A DNA stretch of 30,487 bases from Clostridiales bacterium (GCA_003452395.1 DMOI01000047.1:70953-101439); one strand, 5' to 3'. Counted from the first letter of the stretch, positions 15,679 through 24,099 are shown. A program made the numbers and translations. The notes: generated by a model not told the origin, from the letters alone.

Positions 15679-16200
15679 TTATTTGTTTTCTGTTTTCCAT
15701 TTTCCATTTTCCATTTGTTCTAATTCGTCCTCGTCTAGTATTTTCTCACAATCAAGTAATAATTTTACTTCCTTATTAACCATTCCTATACCTTTTATGT
15801 ATTTATTATGAAACCCTGTTTTAATGTCTGGTGGTGGAACAATGTTGTCATCGCTTATTTTTAGTACATCTGACACATTATCAACAATAAGCCCTACTAA
15901 GATATTTTTTATTTCTATAACTATTATGCATGTCCTATCGTTGTAATCTAGAAAGTCCTTTTTAAACTTTAGCCTTACATCAATCACTGGAATAATACTA
16001 CCTCTTAGATTTATTATACCTTTTACATAGTTAGGAACCTCAGGTACTTCTATTATAGGTTGTATACCTATAATTTCTTTTACATATTCTATCGAAACCC
16101 CAAAAAACTCATGCCCTATAGCAAATGTAAGAAACCTTCCATGTTGAGTATCTTCTTCTAAACCTTCTTGCTCATTACTTTCATTTAAAGCCTCCGTCAT
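15679..16200 (-). CDS. cheW: Chemotaxis coupling protein CheW
   Basis: Scaffold joining receptor and CheA. 173 residues; the CheW fold spans about 22-155, with FLTFAIGHEFFGVSIEYVKEII and PNYVKGIINLRGSIIPVIDVR (receptor-binding face). GGGGGGAG precedes the ATG. The last eleven residues, MENGKWKTENK, are encoded by a heptanucleotide repeat (TTTTCCA copies on the plus strand at 15693-15713) and are unlikely to be ancestral. It lies 22 bases after cheA. Confidence 0.95.
   Translation of the reverse strand: MTEALNESNEQEGLEEDTQHGRFLTFAIGHEFFGVSIEYVKEIIGIQPIIEVPEVPNYVKGIINLRGSIIPVIDVRLKFKKDFLDYNDRTCIIVIEIKNILVGLIVDNVSDVLKISDDNIVPPPDIKTGFHNKYIKGIGMVNKEVKLLLDCEKILDEDELEQMENGKWKTENK
15693..15713. repeat. 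Heptanucleotide tandem repeat TTTTCCA, 3 copies, inside the end of cheW
   Basis: Three perfect copies of TTTTCCA (TGGAAAA on the coding strand), flanked by related degenerate copies. It supplies the last codons of cheW, so the reading frame now ends within repeat-derived DNA. Confidence 0.7.
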
Positions 16201-16222
16201 CTTTCTCCCCCCCTATTTAAAT

Positions 16223-18277
16223 TCACATCACTCTGTTTATTATACCGGTAATATCAAGTATCAAGCTTATATTACCGTCTCCAAGTATTGTGCAGCCCCC
16301 TATTCCACTTCCTTTAGTTATGTACCTAGATAAATATGGTGGTAATGGTTTTACTACTACTTGTTGTTCTCCAAGCAAGGCATCTGCATATAGGCAAACT
16401 ATTTTGTTATCTGCTTCTACCATAACTATTATTCCATCTTCAATATTAATCTTTTGAGTATTTATTTCAAATAGCTTATGAAGCCTTATTATTGGATAGC
16501 ATTTTCCACGAACCATAACCATTTCATTATCATCTGTATCCAAAATAAGATCTTTTTCATTCATTTTAAATGATTCTTTTATAGATGTAATTGGAATAGT
16601 ATATACTGAGTTTCCAACTGATATTTCCATTCCATCTACTATAGCAAGTGTAAGAGGGATTTTTATATTTATTGTAGTGCCCACATCTATCGTACTTTCA
16701 ACAAACACTACTCCTCCTACCTTTTCTATGCTCTTTTTTACTACATCCATTCCTACTCCACGCCCTGAGAACTCGGTTACTTCATCTTTAGTAGAAAACC
16801 CTGGCAAAAATATTAATCCAAATATCTCTCTTTCTGTAAGTTCTATTTCATCTTTCGTGAGTAATCCATTTTCCTTTGCTTTGCTTATTATTCTTTGTTT
16901 GTCTAGCCCTTTCCCGTTATCTATTACTTTTATGAGAACCTCTCCACTATTACTCTGTGCGCTAAGAGTTACTTTGCCTTTTTGTTGCTTTCCTTTTCTT
17001 ATTCTCTCTGTCTGTTCCTCTATACCATGATCCATACAGTTTCTTATAAGATGCATTATTGGATCTGACAGGTTATCTATTATATTTTTATCTACTTCTG
17101 TTTCTTCACCTATTATTTCTAGTTCCACATTTTTTCTAAGCTTTTTAGACATGTCTCGAACAATACGATTCATTTTACTAAACACCATAGAAATAGGTAC
17201 CATACGTATTGTCATTACTATATCTTGTAACTCATCTGTTAGTTTACGCAGTTGTATAGCGGCTTTATTGAAATTATGTAGTGTTAATCCTTCAAGATCC
17301 TTGTTTTTTATAACCATTGATTCCGTTATAACTATCTCTCCAACCATATCCATAAGTTTATCCAGTCTAGCTACATTTACACTAATTATATTTTGTTTTG
17401 TACTACTTGTTTCTATTTCCTCTTTTACAACTTCTGACATACATATTTTACTTGTATTCTTTAATTCCTCAGTCTTTGTAGCTATTAGATTTAATTGTTC
17501 ATCGTATTCATCTACCTCTTTTAATTCTAGAGTTTTTATAAATACTTCCTGCTCTATAATTTCTTTTACTTGCTTATAATCATTAAGAGTTGAAAAATTT
17601 AATGTAAATCCATTTTCTACTATGTACTGTTCACTTTCATTATCTTCTATAAGATTATTGGGAACATAAAACATCTCTTTACATATTGTCTCGAGATTAT
17701 GTACTATAGTATAGGCACGAATATTTTCCATTTGACAATCCGACTCAAAGAAAACTTTTGCCGAATATTTATGTATATTCTCTTCACTTTTTATTTCATA
17801 TTGACTTATATAATATGTTTGTTTGTTTGTGCTTTCTCTTTTTATCTCTATACTTGGGTTCCCTGATATATCAGCTAAGTATAATTTCATTACTTCAACT
17901 AGTTTTTCTTCTTCCCCGTCAGCCTTTATTCCTTCTTTTATTTTAGCTATTTCTTCTTTTATGAAGTCAACAGCCTCAAGAACTTTATCTGATAAATCAG
18001 ATAAGTCAATACTCACTTCTTTATTTTCACGTATATAATAGAATACATCTTCCACTCCATGAGCAAGTTTTGAAATGTTTGAAAACATCATCATAGCTGC
18101 TGATCCCTTAATAGTATGCATAATCCTGAATATTTCATTAATTTCATCAGGTGAAACACTACTGTTCTTTTCTACCTTTATTAGTATCTCTTCCAGCTGC
18201 TGGGTCAAGTTTAAAGTTTCAAAAACAAACATTTCGAGCATCGGGTCATTAGTAATAGAAAACTTATTTTCATCCAT
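16223..18277 (-). CDS. cheA: Chemotaxis histidine kinase CheA
   Basis: 684 residues in the usual order: P1 phosphotransfer (MHTIKGSAAMM, His54), a P2-like response-regulator docking region (about 160-250), P3 dimerisation (about 300-365, KLMDMVGEIVI), P4 ATPase (N box LIRNCMDHGIE, G1 VIDNGKGLD, G2 GRGVGMDVVKKS) and P5 CheW-like domain (about 545-684). Autophosphorylates in response to receptor state and passes phosphate to CheY and CheB. GGAGGAG precedes the ATG. It follows cheY after 17 bases. Confidence 0.97.
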   Translation of the reverse strand: MDENKFSITNDPMLEMFVFETLNLTQQLEEILIKVEKNSSVSPDEINEIFRIMHTIKGSAAMMMFSNISKLAHGVEDVFYYIRENKEVSIDLSDLSDKVLEAVDFIKEEIAKIKEGIKADGEEEKLVEVMKLYLADISGNPSIEIKRESTNKQTYYISQYEIKSEENIHKYSAKVFFESDCQMENIRAYTIVHNLETICKEMFYVPNNLIEDNESEQYIVENGFTLNFSTLNDYKQVKEIIEQEVFIKTLELKEVDEYDEQLNLIATKTEELKNTSKICMSEVVKEEIETSSTKQNIISVNVARLDKLMDMVGEIVITESMVIKNKDLEGLTLHNFNKAAIQLRKLTDELQDIVMTIRMVPISMVFSKMNRIVRDMSKKLRKNVELEIIGEETEVDKNIIDNLSDPIMHLIRNCMDHGIEEQTERIRKGKQQKGKVTLSAQSNSGEVLIKVIDNGKGLDKQRIISKAKENGLLTKDEIELTEREIFGLIFLPGFSTKDEVTEFSGRGVGMDVVKKSIEKVGGVVFVESTIDVGTTINIKIPLTLAIVDGMEISVGNSVYTIPITSIKESFKMNEKDLILDTDDNEMVMVRGKCYPIIRLHKLFEINTQKINIEDGIIVMVEADNKIVCLYADALLGEQQVVVKPLPPYLSRYITKGSGIGGCTILGDGNISLILDITGIINRVM

Positions 18278-18294
18278 GATACTCCTCCACTCTC

Positions 18295-18654
18295 CTAAAT
18301 CATTCTCTCTAAAGTTTTTATAACAGTATCTTCGGTAAACGGTTTAACTATAAACCCCTTTGCTCCTGCTAGTACTGCATCTCTCACAATGCCTTCTTTT
18401 CCCATTGCTGATATCATAATTACTCTTGCTCTCGAATTTATTTTCATTATCTCTTTTAGTGCCTCGAGCCCATCCATTTCTGGCATAGTTATGTCCATTA
18501 GAACTATATCCGGTTCAAGTTCCTTAAAAAGCCTTATTGCCACTTTTCCGTTTCCAGCTTCGCCTATTACATTAAAACCCCTTCCCTCTATCATTGTTTT
18601 TAGGGAATACCTGATAAATTGAGCATCATCTACTATTAATATATTTTTTATAAT
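18295..18654 (-). CDS. cheY: Chemotaxis response regulator CheY, non-standard start codon
   Basis: About 119 residues, receiver domain only: ILIVDDAQFIR (acidic pair), VLMDITMPEMDG (phosphoacceptor), MISAMGKE (switch position Ser) and FIVKPF (Lys), closely like CheY of Clostridia and Bacillus. The first in-frame ATG, at 18594, lies after the first beta strand and the acidic pair, so it cannot be the true start. The frame is open to the TGA at 18660 and contains no ATG, GTG or TTG before 18594. AAGGGGTGA lies 6 bases before ATT (18654) and 9 before ATA (18651), so one of these rare codons is probably used. An alternative is a one-base error in the run of six A at 18649-18644, which would allow the GTG at 18662, though that GTG abuts the ribosome site. 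First gene of the chemosensory operon. Confidence 0.88.
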   Translation of the reverse strand: MIKNILIVDDAQFIRYSLKTMIEGRGFNVIGEAGNGKVAIRLFKELEPDIVLMDITMPEMDGLEALKEIMKINSRARVIMISAMGKEGIVRDAVLAGAKGFIVKPFTEDTVIKTLERMI

Positions 18655-18730
18655 TAATCACCCCTTTTATAATATAAATTTTTATAATCGTCTATTATAT
18701 AACTTAACATATTAGATAATATTTGTCAAT

Positions 18731-18767
18731 AATTTTATAGCTTTTTAGACAATTTTATAGCTTTTTA
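18731..18767. repeat. Two direct copies of a 17-bp sequence, period 20
   Basis: AATTTTATAGCTTTTTA occurs at 18731-18747 and 18751-18767, ending at the stop codon of the hybrid kinase gene. It lies in the 113-base gap before cheY. It may be remains of the kinase gene's 3' end or part of a regulatory site; no clear terminator or promoter was found here. Confidence 0.7.
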
Positions 18768-21614
18768 TCATTTTATATCAAATATATATTCTAACTGACT
18801 TATTGCATCTTTTATTTTCTCTTCGTTTTTTTCAATAGCTTCTTTTTCTATATCAAAAGCTATTTTTTCTATAAATTCTATTCTTAGGCTTCCTGCTGAC
18901 CCTTTCAATTTATGGGCATGGCCTTTTAATTCATCATAATCATGTTTTTCAAATTCTGATTTAATATTTACAATTGTGAGAGGTAATAATTTAATAAATT
19001 CATCATATAATTCCTTAGCATCATCTTCCGAAAACAGTGTTTCACGAATAAATTTTTTGAAGCTTTCCTCCATTATATTACTTAACGATTCACTAATCTG
19101 CGCTTCACTTTCCAAAAAATATTTTGTAAGTATTTTAAAAAGCTTATCATAATTAATTGGTTTTGATAAATACTCATCCATTCCAGCTTCCAAGCATTTT
19201 TTTCTATCACCTTCCATTGCATTAGCAGTCATAGCTATTATTTTAGTGTTGTTACCAGCTATATTTCTTATTACATTTGTTGCCTCATACCCATCCATTA
19301 TTGGCATATTGCAATCCATTAAAATAACAGGATACCTATTTTTTTCAAATGCCTCCACTGCTTCTTTTCCATCTATAGCTAAATCATAAGGTATATTTTT
19401 CATAGTCAGCATCTTACTAATTATTTTCCTGTTTATATCACTGTCTTCTGCAACTAGGATCTTCATTAGCCTATTTTTTAGATTCTTTTTTAGAGCATGC
19501 TTTGCAAACCTTACTTCTCCATCTACTAGTAGGCTTTTATCTTCATTTATGCGTAATAACTTATTTATTATTATGTTTTCCCTCATCTTAATATTGATAA
19601 CATCCTCTATTATATGGTATTTAAGATTTTCATATGAAGTTTCTAGTTTTTTCTCTATTAGTCCTATTACTTTTGTTTCTGTTTTGCTAATTATCGGTAT
19701 TATAATTCTTTCAAATTCATTTTTGTTATTCATGTATAGATCATAATTAACCAAAATGATACTTATTTCTTTCTCGTTTTTATCATTATTTATATCCTTT
19801 ATTAGATTAGCTGCTTCTTTTATGTTATTTAAATACTCTAATCCTATTTTTTTACCTTCTATAATTTTACTAAGCAATTTATAATTTGCTATATTATTAT
19901 CAATTAGTAGTACCCTACTCTTTATAATATCATACTCTTCTTTATTCGTGCTATTTTGTGTGCCTGTTTTTATAGTAAAAGAGAACCTCGTGCCTGTGCC
20001 TATCTCGCTCTCTAAAACAATTTCTCCACCCATCATATTAACAAGATCCTTTGTTATTTTCAGTCCAAGTCCTGATCCTCCATACTTTCTAGTAGATGAT
20101 ACATCTACTTGTGTAAATGGTTCAAAGATGGATTTAAAATCTTTTTCTGCAATACCTATTCCTGTATCACTTACTTCAAATTTTAAATATACATTCTCAT
20201 CTACCTTCGATAATAAATCTACAATAATACTTATATCTCCGTCCGATGTGAACTTAACTGCATTGCTTAAAAGATTATTTAAGACTTGCTGCAATCTAAA
20301 AGGGTCCCCTACTAGCTTTTTAGGTACCTCATGATCAATTTTCACACTCAGGTCTATCATTTTAGTGGCTGCTTTTAGTCTTATGGCAGATACTGAATTA
20401 TTTATAACTTCATGTAAATCAAACTCTCTCTTTTCAATCTCTAGCTTTCCTGCTTCTATCTTAGATAAATCTAATATATCATTTATAAGATATAATAATA
20501 CCTCAGATGCTGATAAAACTTCTTCTATATACTCACTCTGCTCTGAGCTTAGAGTTGTGTGTTTTAAAAGTTCTAAAAATCCAATAATACCGTTCATCGG
20601 AGTTCGTATTTCGTGTGAGATATTAGCTATAAATACTGATTTAGCAGTATTTGCAGTATCAGCAAGTTCTTTCGCTTTCTTTAGTTCATTTTCCATATCA
20701 TTTCTTTTTATCGCCGCAGCTATATATTCTGTAAATACCCTTAAAATAGCTTTTTCGTCTTCTACCCACACTCTCTCCTTTTTACATTCATCAAATCCTA
20801 CATAACCCCAAAACTTATCTTCCTCTATTATAGGAAACACAATCACTGAAAGTATATTCTGTCCTTTTAATACTTGTTTTATTATCCCTTCTTTCATATC
20901 TTTTACAATTCCTTCAAATACATTTCCACTTTCAAGTGATTTTATACACTCCTCAATTGCTTCAAAAGGAATATCCTGTAGCTCTAGGTTATCTGTTTGT
21001 GGCTTTTGGCTACCTGAGTTCCACTCTAACTTCTGACTAGTATACCCTTTTTCATTTTCATCATAATAATTTTTAAACAAATATACCCTATCAACATCTA
21101 TCACTTCACCCATCATTTTTATACTTTGTTCTATAGCTTTCATCAAATCTTTCTCTTTAAACAATTCACTTGCCACTTCTGATATTGCAGTAAGCAGTTT
21201 TTCTTTTATTCCTAATTCCCTTTGTATATCTCTTTTTTCTGATATATCCTGACTTATTGAGTAAAACACTTTTTCTTTATCCCACAGCCCCTTTACTATT
21301 TTTGTCTCCGCCTGAATAATTTTTTTACTTTTAGAACAATAAGGAATAGAATAAACAAACCTTCTATCTTCGCTGATCTCTTTGAGGTATTTTTTTCCAA
21401 TCTCTCTATCTTCTGGTAACCTTATATCTAATATAGAAAATCCTATTAATTCTTTACTAGTATACTCTAGTTTTTCTAACGCATATTCATTAGCATACTT
21501 TATTTTTTCATCCTCTCCAACTATAAATACAAAGTTTTGCATGGAATTAATAAATTTTTCAAATTCTTCTTTACATTCTAGACATAATTCTTTTATAAAT
21601 ACCTTGTCTTCCAT
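18768..21614 (-). CDS. Hybrid sensor histidine kinase (PAS-GAF-HisKA-HATPase-pseudoREC-REC-HPt)
   Basis: 948 residues and no transmembrane segment, so cytoplasmic. PAS at about 20-130, GAF at about 145-300, coiled linker, HisKA with FIANISHEIRTPMNG (His334), HATPase with the N box NNLLSNAVKF and G boxes DTGIGIAE and GGSGLGL, a degenerate receiver at about 570-690 with Asn where the phosphoacceptor should be (IILVNYDLYM), a complete receiver at about 714-835 (VAEDSDIN, VILMDCNMPIMDG, LSKPIN) and a C-terminal HPt domain (HAHKLKGSAGSL). It is a complete phosphorelay in one chain, lacking only an output. The chemosensory operon starts 113 bases downstream, making its response regulators possible phosphate acceptors; that is inference. 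Confidence 0.94.
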   Translation of the reverse strand: MEDKVFIKELCLECKEEFEKFINSMQNFVFIVGEDEKIKYANEYALEKLEYTSKELIGFSILDIRLPEDREIGKKYLKEISEDRRFVYSIPYCSKSKKIIQAETKIVKGLWDKEKVFYSISQDISEKRDIQRELGIKEKLLTAISEVASELFKEKDLMKAIEQSIKMMGEVIDVDRVYLFKNYYDENEKGYTSQKLEWNSGSQKPQTDNLELQDIPFEAIEECIKSLESGNVFEGIVKDMKEGIIKQVLKGQNILSVIVFPIIEEDKFWGYVGFDECKKERVWVEDEKAILRVFTEYIAAAIKRNDMENELKKAKELADTANTAKSVFIANISHEIRTPMNGIIGFLELLKHTTLSSEQSEYIEEVLSASEVLLYLINDILDLSKIEAGKLEIEKREFDLHEVINNSVSAIRLKAATKMIDLSVKIDHEVPKKLVGDPFRLQQVLNNLLSNAVKFTSDGDISIIVDLLSKVDENVYLKFEVSDTGIGIAEKDFKSIFEPFTQVDVSSTRKYGGSGLGLKITKDLVNMMGGEIVLESEIGTGTRFSFTIKTGTQNSTNKEEYDIIKSRVLLIDNNIANYKLLSKIIEGKKIGLEYLNNIKEAANLIKDINNDKNEKEISIILVNYDLYMNNKNEFERIIIPIISKTETKVIGLIEKKLETSYENLKYHIIEDVINIKMRENIIINKLLRINEDKSLLVDGEVRFAKHALKKNLKNRLMKILVAEDSDINRKIISKMLTMKNIPYDLAIDGKEAVEAFEKNRYPVILMDCNMPIMDGYEATNVIRNIAGNNTKIIAMTANAMEGDRKKCLEAGMDEYLSKPINYDKLFKILTKYFLESEAQISESLSNIMEESFKKFIRETLFSEDDAKELYDEFIKLLPLTIVNIKSEFEKHDYDELKGHAHKLKGSAGSLRIEFIEKIAFDIEKEAIEKNEEKIKDAISQLEYIFDIK

Positions 21615-21654
21615 TTATCCACATCCTTATTTTATAGAAAATTTTATTTACACA

Positions 21655-21683
21655 AGTATATCACCTTGTCATAAATACTACAA
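21655..21683 (-). promoter_or_regulatory. Possible promoter of the hybrid kinase gene
   Basis: TTGTAG (21683-21678), 17 bases, TATACT (21660-21655), about 40 bases before the ATG and after the metK terminator. Confidence 0.45.
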
Positions 21684-21713
21684 CACATTTATAACATTTT
21701 CGACAAAAAATAA

Positions 21714-21740
21714 AACAAGATGGTAACACCCCATCTTGTT
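21714..21740 (-). terminator. Terminator after metK
   Basis: AACAAGATGG and CCATCTTGTT form a perfect 10-bp stem with a 7-base loop; on the minus strand TTATTTTTTG follows. It begins 6 bases after the metK stop codon. Confidence 0.85.
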
Positions 21741-21745
21741 CTTCA

Positions 21746-22894
21746 TTATATCTTTTCTACCTTTTCCCACGTAAGACTCTCATCTATTTTGCCAAAATGT
21801 CCATATACACTGGTTTTACTATATATTGGTGTTTTGAGATTTAGCTTATCTATTATGCTTCTAGGTTTTAAATCAAACGTATTCTTTATTTTTTTTATTA
21901 GCTCTTCATTTGATATTTTCCCTGTTAAAAAGGTGTCTACATAAATAGAAACGGGATTTGCTTTTCCTATTGCATATGCAATTTGTACCTCACATCTTTT
22001 AGCATAGCCTGAAGCTACAATGCTTTTGGCAACATGTCTAGCCATATATGCAGCTGATCTATCTACCTTGGTTGGGTCTTTACCTGAAAACGCTCCACCA
22101 CCATGCCTTGCATAGCCACCATATGTATCTACAATTATTTTCCTTCCTGTTAAACCTGTATCACCTGCAGGTCCCCCTATTACAAAGCATCCAGTAGGAT
22201 TAATAAGGTACTTAGTATTTATATCTATCATGTTTTTAGGTACTGCGTAGTTTACTACTTCTTTTATTATGTCTGACCTTATTCGTTCTATTGATATGTT
22301 AGGTTCGTGCTGTGCTGAAACAACTATTGTATCTATTCTTTTTGGTATATCATTTTCGTACTCTACCGTCACTTGAGCCTTGCCATCAGGTCTTAGATAT
22401 TTTATTATGCCTTGTTTTCGTGTATCTGATAATCTTTTCGCAATTTTATGTGCTATAGTTATCGCAAGTGGCATGTACTCTTCTGTCTCGTCACAAGCAT
22501 ATCCAAACATCATGCCTTGATCTCCCGCACCAATTTCTTTTTCGATACTCTCTTTTGTTTCTACTGCATCATCAACACCCATTGCTATATCGGGTGATTG
22601 TTTATCTAACCTAATTATTATTTCACAAGTATCCGCATTAAATTTATATTCATCTTTATCATACCCTATTTTCCTTATAGTGTCCCTTATAACCTTTTCT
22701 AAATCTATTTCACAATTTGCAGATATTTCCCCCATTATAATAACTAAATCTGTTGTAACTGCAACCTCACAAGCAACTCTAGCATTTGGGTCTTTTGTTA
22801 TATATCCATCAAGAATGGCATCAGCTATTTGATCACATATTTTATCTGGATGCCCTTCTGTTACGCTTTCTGATGTAAAAAGATATGTACTCAT
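21746..22894 (-). CDS. metK: S-adenosylmethionine synthetase
   Basis: Makes S-adenosylmethionine from methionine and ATP in the cytoplasm. 382 residues. Motifs: SVTEGHPDKICDQIADAILD (N-terminal catalytic), GAGDQGMMFGYA (methionine/ATP loop) and GGGAFSGKDPTKVDRS (phosphate-binding loop), all intact. GGAGGG precedes the ATG. It lies 20 bases after recU and so is part of the same transcript; there is no room for a SAM riboswitch directly upstream. It supplies the methyl donor used by CheR, as in any cell. Confidence 0.98.
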   Translation of the reverse strand: MSTYLFTSESVTEGHPDKICDQIADAILDGYITKDPNARVACEVAVTTDLVIIMGEISANCEIDLEKVIRDTIRKIGYDKDEYKFNADTCEIIIRLDKQSPDIAMGVDDAVETKESIEKEIGAGDQGMMFGYACDETEEYMPLAITIAHKIAKRLSDTRKQGIIKYLRPDGKAQVTVEYENDIPKRIDTIVVSAQHEPNISIERIRSDIIKEVVNYAVPKNMIDINTKYLINPTGCFVIGGPAGDTGLTGRKIIVDTYGGYARHGGGAFSGKDPTKVDRSAAYMARHVAKSIVASGYAKRCEVQIAYAIGKANPVSIYVDTFLTGKISNEELIKKIKNTFDLKPRSIIDKLNLKTPIYSKTSVYGHFGKIDESLTWEKVEKI

Positions 22895-22914
22895 TATTGT
22901 CCCTCCAGTTTTAA

Positions 22915-23448
22915 TTATTTTTCCCCTTCTAAAATCTCACTCAACTTCTCTAAATAATTTACATACGCATTATTACTTATTTTTATCTCCAACTCTTCAC
23001 CAAATTCAGAGTATGGTATTGACTTTCTACCCCCGTTTTCTTTTGCATCATAATACTTCTTTAGCTTTTCAAATGGTAGTAAATAATACTTAGTATATTT
23101 TTTAAAATACACTAGTATGAAACTAACACCATCATGCTTTTCAAAGTCTTGCATGAAATCCATTTGATGCTTATGTATATTCTGCAGTGGCAAACTACCT
23201 TGGCTTGTCTCTTTAGCATCGAAACAGATTGATATACCTTGTGCTATACCTATATAATCTACCGTGCTTTTTTGTTCAAAATAACCCAAACTTATTGTTC
23301 TAGTTTCTTTATCCATTTCCATTGGCTTTATAGGCGTAGGAATCTTTTGAATGAGAGCTATTCCTTTTTTTCTATAAATTTCATTTGTCATATTTATTAT
23401 TTCTTCAAGTAAACTTCCCCTAAGCCCTCTTGTATGAAAATATCCCAC
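22915..23448 (-). CDS. recU: Holliday junction resolvase RecU
   Basis: 177 residues, close to the size of Bacillus RecU. Motifs: RGSLLEEIINMTNEIY, a helix giving contact to the junction; QKIPTPIKP; and the nuclease core with STVDYIG and CFDAKET (Asp plus Glu-x-Lys metal site), then PLQNIHKHQMDFM. It resolves four-way junctions during recombination repair. Start is GTG with GGGGTGA upstream; no ATG is available near. Promoter at 23549-23521; co-transcribed with metK. Confidence 0.92.
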   Translation of the reverse strand: MGYFHTRGLRGSLLEEIINMTNEIYRKKGIALIQKIPTPIKPMEMDKETRTISLGYFEQKSTVDYIGIAQGISICFDAKETSQGSLPLQNIHKHQMDFMQDFEKHDGVSFILVYFKKYTKYYLLPFEKLKKYYDAKENGGRKSIPYSEFGEELEIKISNNAYVNYLEKLSEILEGEK

Positions 23449-23464
23449 TTAATCACCCCATTTA

Positions 23465-23490
23465 AAGTTGAAAGTTGAGAGTTGAAAGTT
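23465..23490. repeat. Heptanucleotide tandem repeat AAGTTGA, about 3.7 copies
   Basis: Head-to-tail AAGTTGA copies in the predicted 5' untranslated region of recU, the same unit as at 15567-15599. A single inverted trace (GTTCAACTTTCAAC) occurs at about 23580-23593. Confidence 0.75.
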
Positions 23491-23520
23491 AAGAATGTTT
23501 TCAACATCTTCAGTATTTTC

Positions 23521-23549
23521 ATTTTATATTACTTTACAGTAAAAATCAA
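23521..23549 (-). promoter_or_regulatory. Probable promoter of recU-metK
   Basis: TTGATT (23549-23544), 17 bases, TAAAAT (23526-23521), located after the mazF terminator and about 73 bases before the recU start. Confidence 0.55.
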
Positions 23550-23594
23550 TATATATTTATATTTTGTTTTTTATAGTTTGTTCAACTTTCAACT

Positions 23595-23621
23595 AAAAAA
23601 GCAAGCCCTGCTTGCTTTTTT
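23595..23621 (-). terminator. Terminator after mazF
   Basis: AAAAAAGCAAG and CTTGCTTTTTT form a perfect 11-bp stem with a 5-base loop (CCCTG). The stem begins at the mazF stop codon and has a T-run on both strands. Confidence 0.88.
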
Positions 23622-23961
23622 ACAACCCTACACTTATTTGAAGTGACTTGTCTACTTTACCCATTACTTCTTCCTCTAAGTGTCCTATCTTTTCTTTTAG
23701 TCTCAGCTTATCTATGGTTCTAACCTGCTCAAGTAGTATAACTGAGTCCTTCATTAAAGAATACTTAGCTGAGTCTAGTTCAATATGTGTAGGTAGCTTT
23801 GCCTTATTAATTTGTGATGTGATAGCTGCGCATATCACGGTTGGACTGTACTTATTTCCGACATCGTTTTGTATTATAAGTACGGGTCTTACTCCTCCTT
23901 GCTCCGAACCTATTACAGGACTGAGGTCTGCATAAAAAATATCCCCTCTTCTCACATTCAT
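23620..23961 (-). CDS. MazF/EndoA-type mRNA endoribonuclease toxin
   Basis: 113 residues, very close to Bacillus EndoA over its whole length: RRGDIFYADLSPVIGSEQGG, VRPVLIIQND (catalytic Arg), AAITSQINKAKLPTH (catalytic Thr), DSVILLEQVRTIDK and LQISVGL. The toxin cuts single-stranded RNA at a short motif (UACAU for Bacillus EndoA) and is normally held by a ribbon-helix-helix antitoxin encoded just upstream. Here only 138 bases separate it from alr and no antitoxin frame fits. AGGAG precedes the ATG at good spacing and all active-site residues are present, so the enzyme should be functional. It ends at a strong terminator. Confidence 0.95.
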   Translation of the reverse strand: MNVRRGDIFYADLSPVIGSEQGGVRPVLIIQNDVGNKYSPTVICAAITSQINKAKLPTHIELDSAKYSLMKDSVILLEQVRTIDKLRLKEKIGHLEEEVMGKVDKSLQISVGL

Positions 23962-24099
23962 GATATTTCACTCCTAAACAGTATGAAATATGTACCACTT
24001 TCATTTATATTATTGTCATTAGAGTGATTTTTATACAAGGCAAGTTATATTTGACTAGCTTTATTATAGTTTTATTAAATATAATATTCTTTTACATTT

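Noticed and set aside
16677..17579. Long open frames on the plus strand opposite cheA (and similar ones opposite the RCC1, mcp and kinase genes)
   Set aside because: They are antisense to strong coding genes, have no ribosome site, and read as Ser/Leu/Ile-rich sequence typical of the reverse strand of AT-rich genes.
18592..18594. ATG at 18594 as the start of cheY
   Set aside because: It would remove the first strand and the acidic pair (VDD), leaving an inactive receiver, and has no ribosome site.
23449..23595. SAM riboswitch upstream of recU-metK
   Set aside because: The gap is too short after the mazF terminator and shows only a promoter and an AAGTTGA repeat; no conserved SAM-I core was seen.
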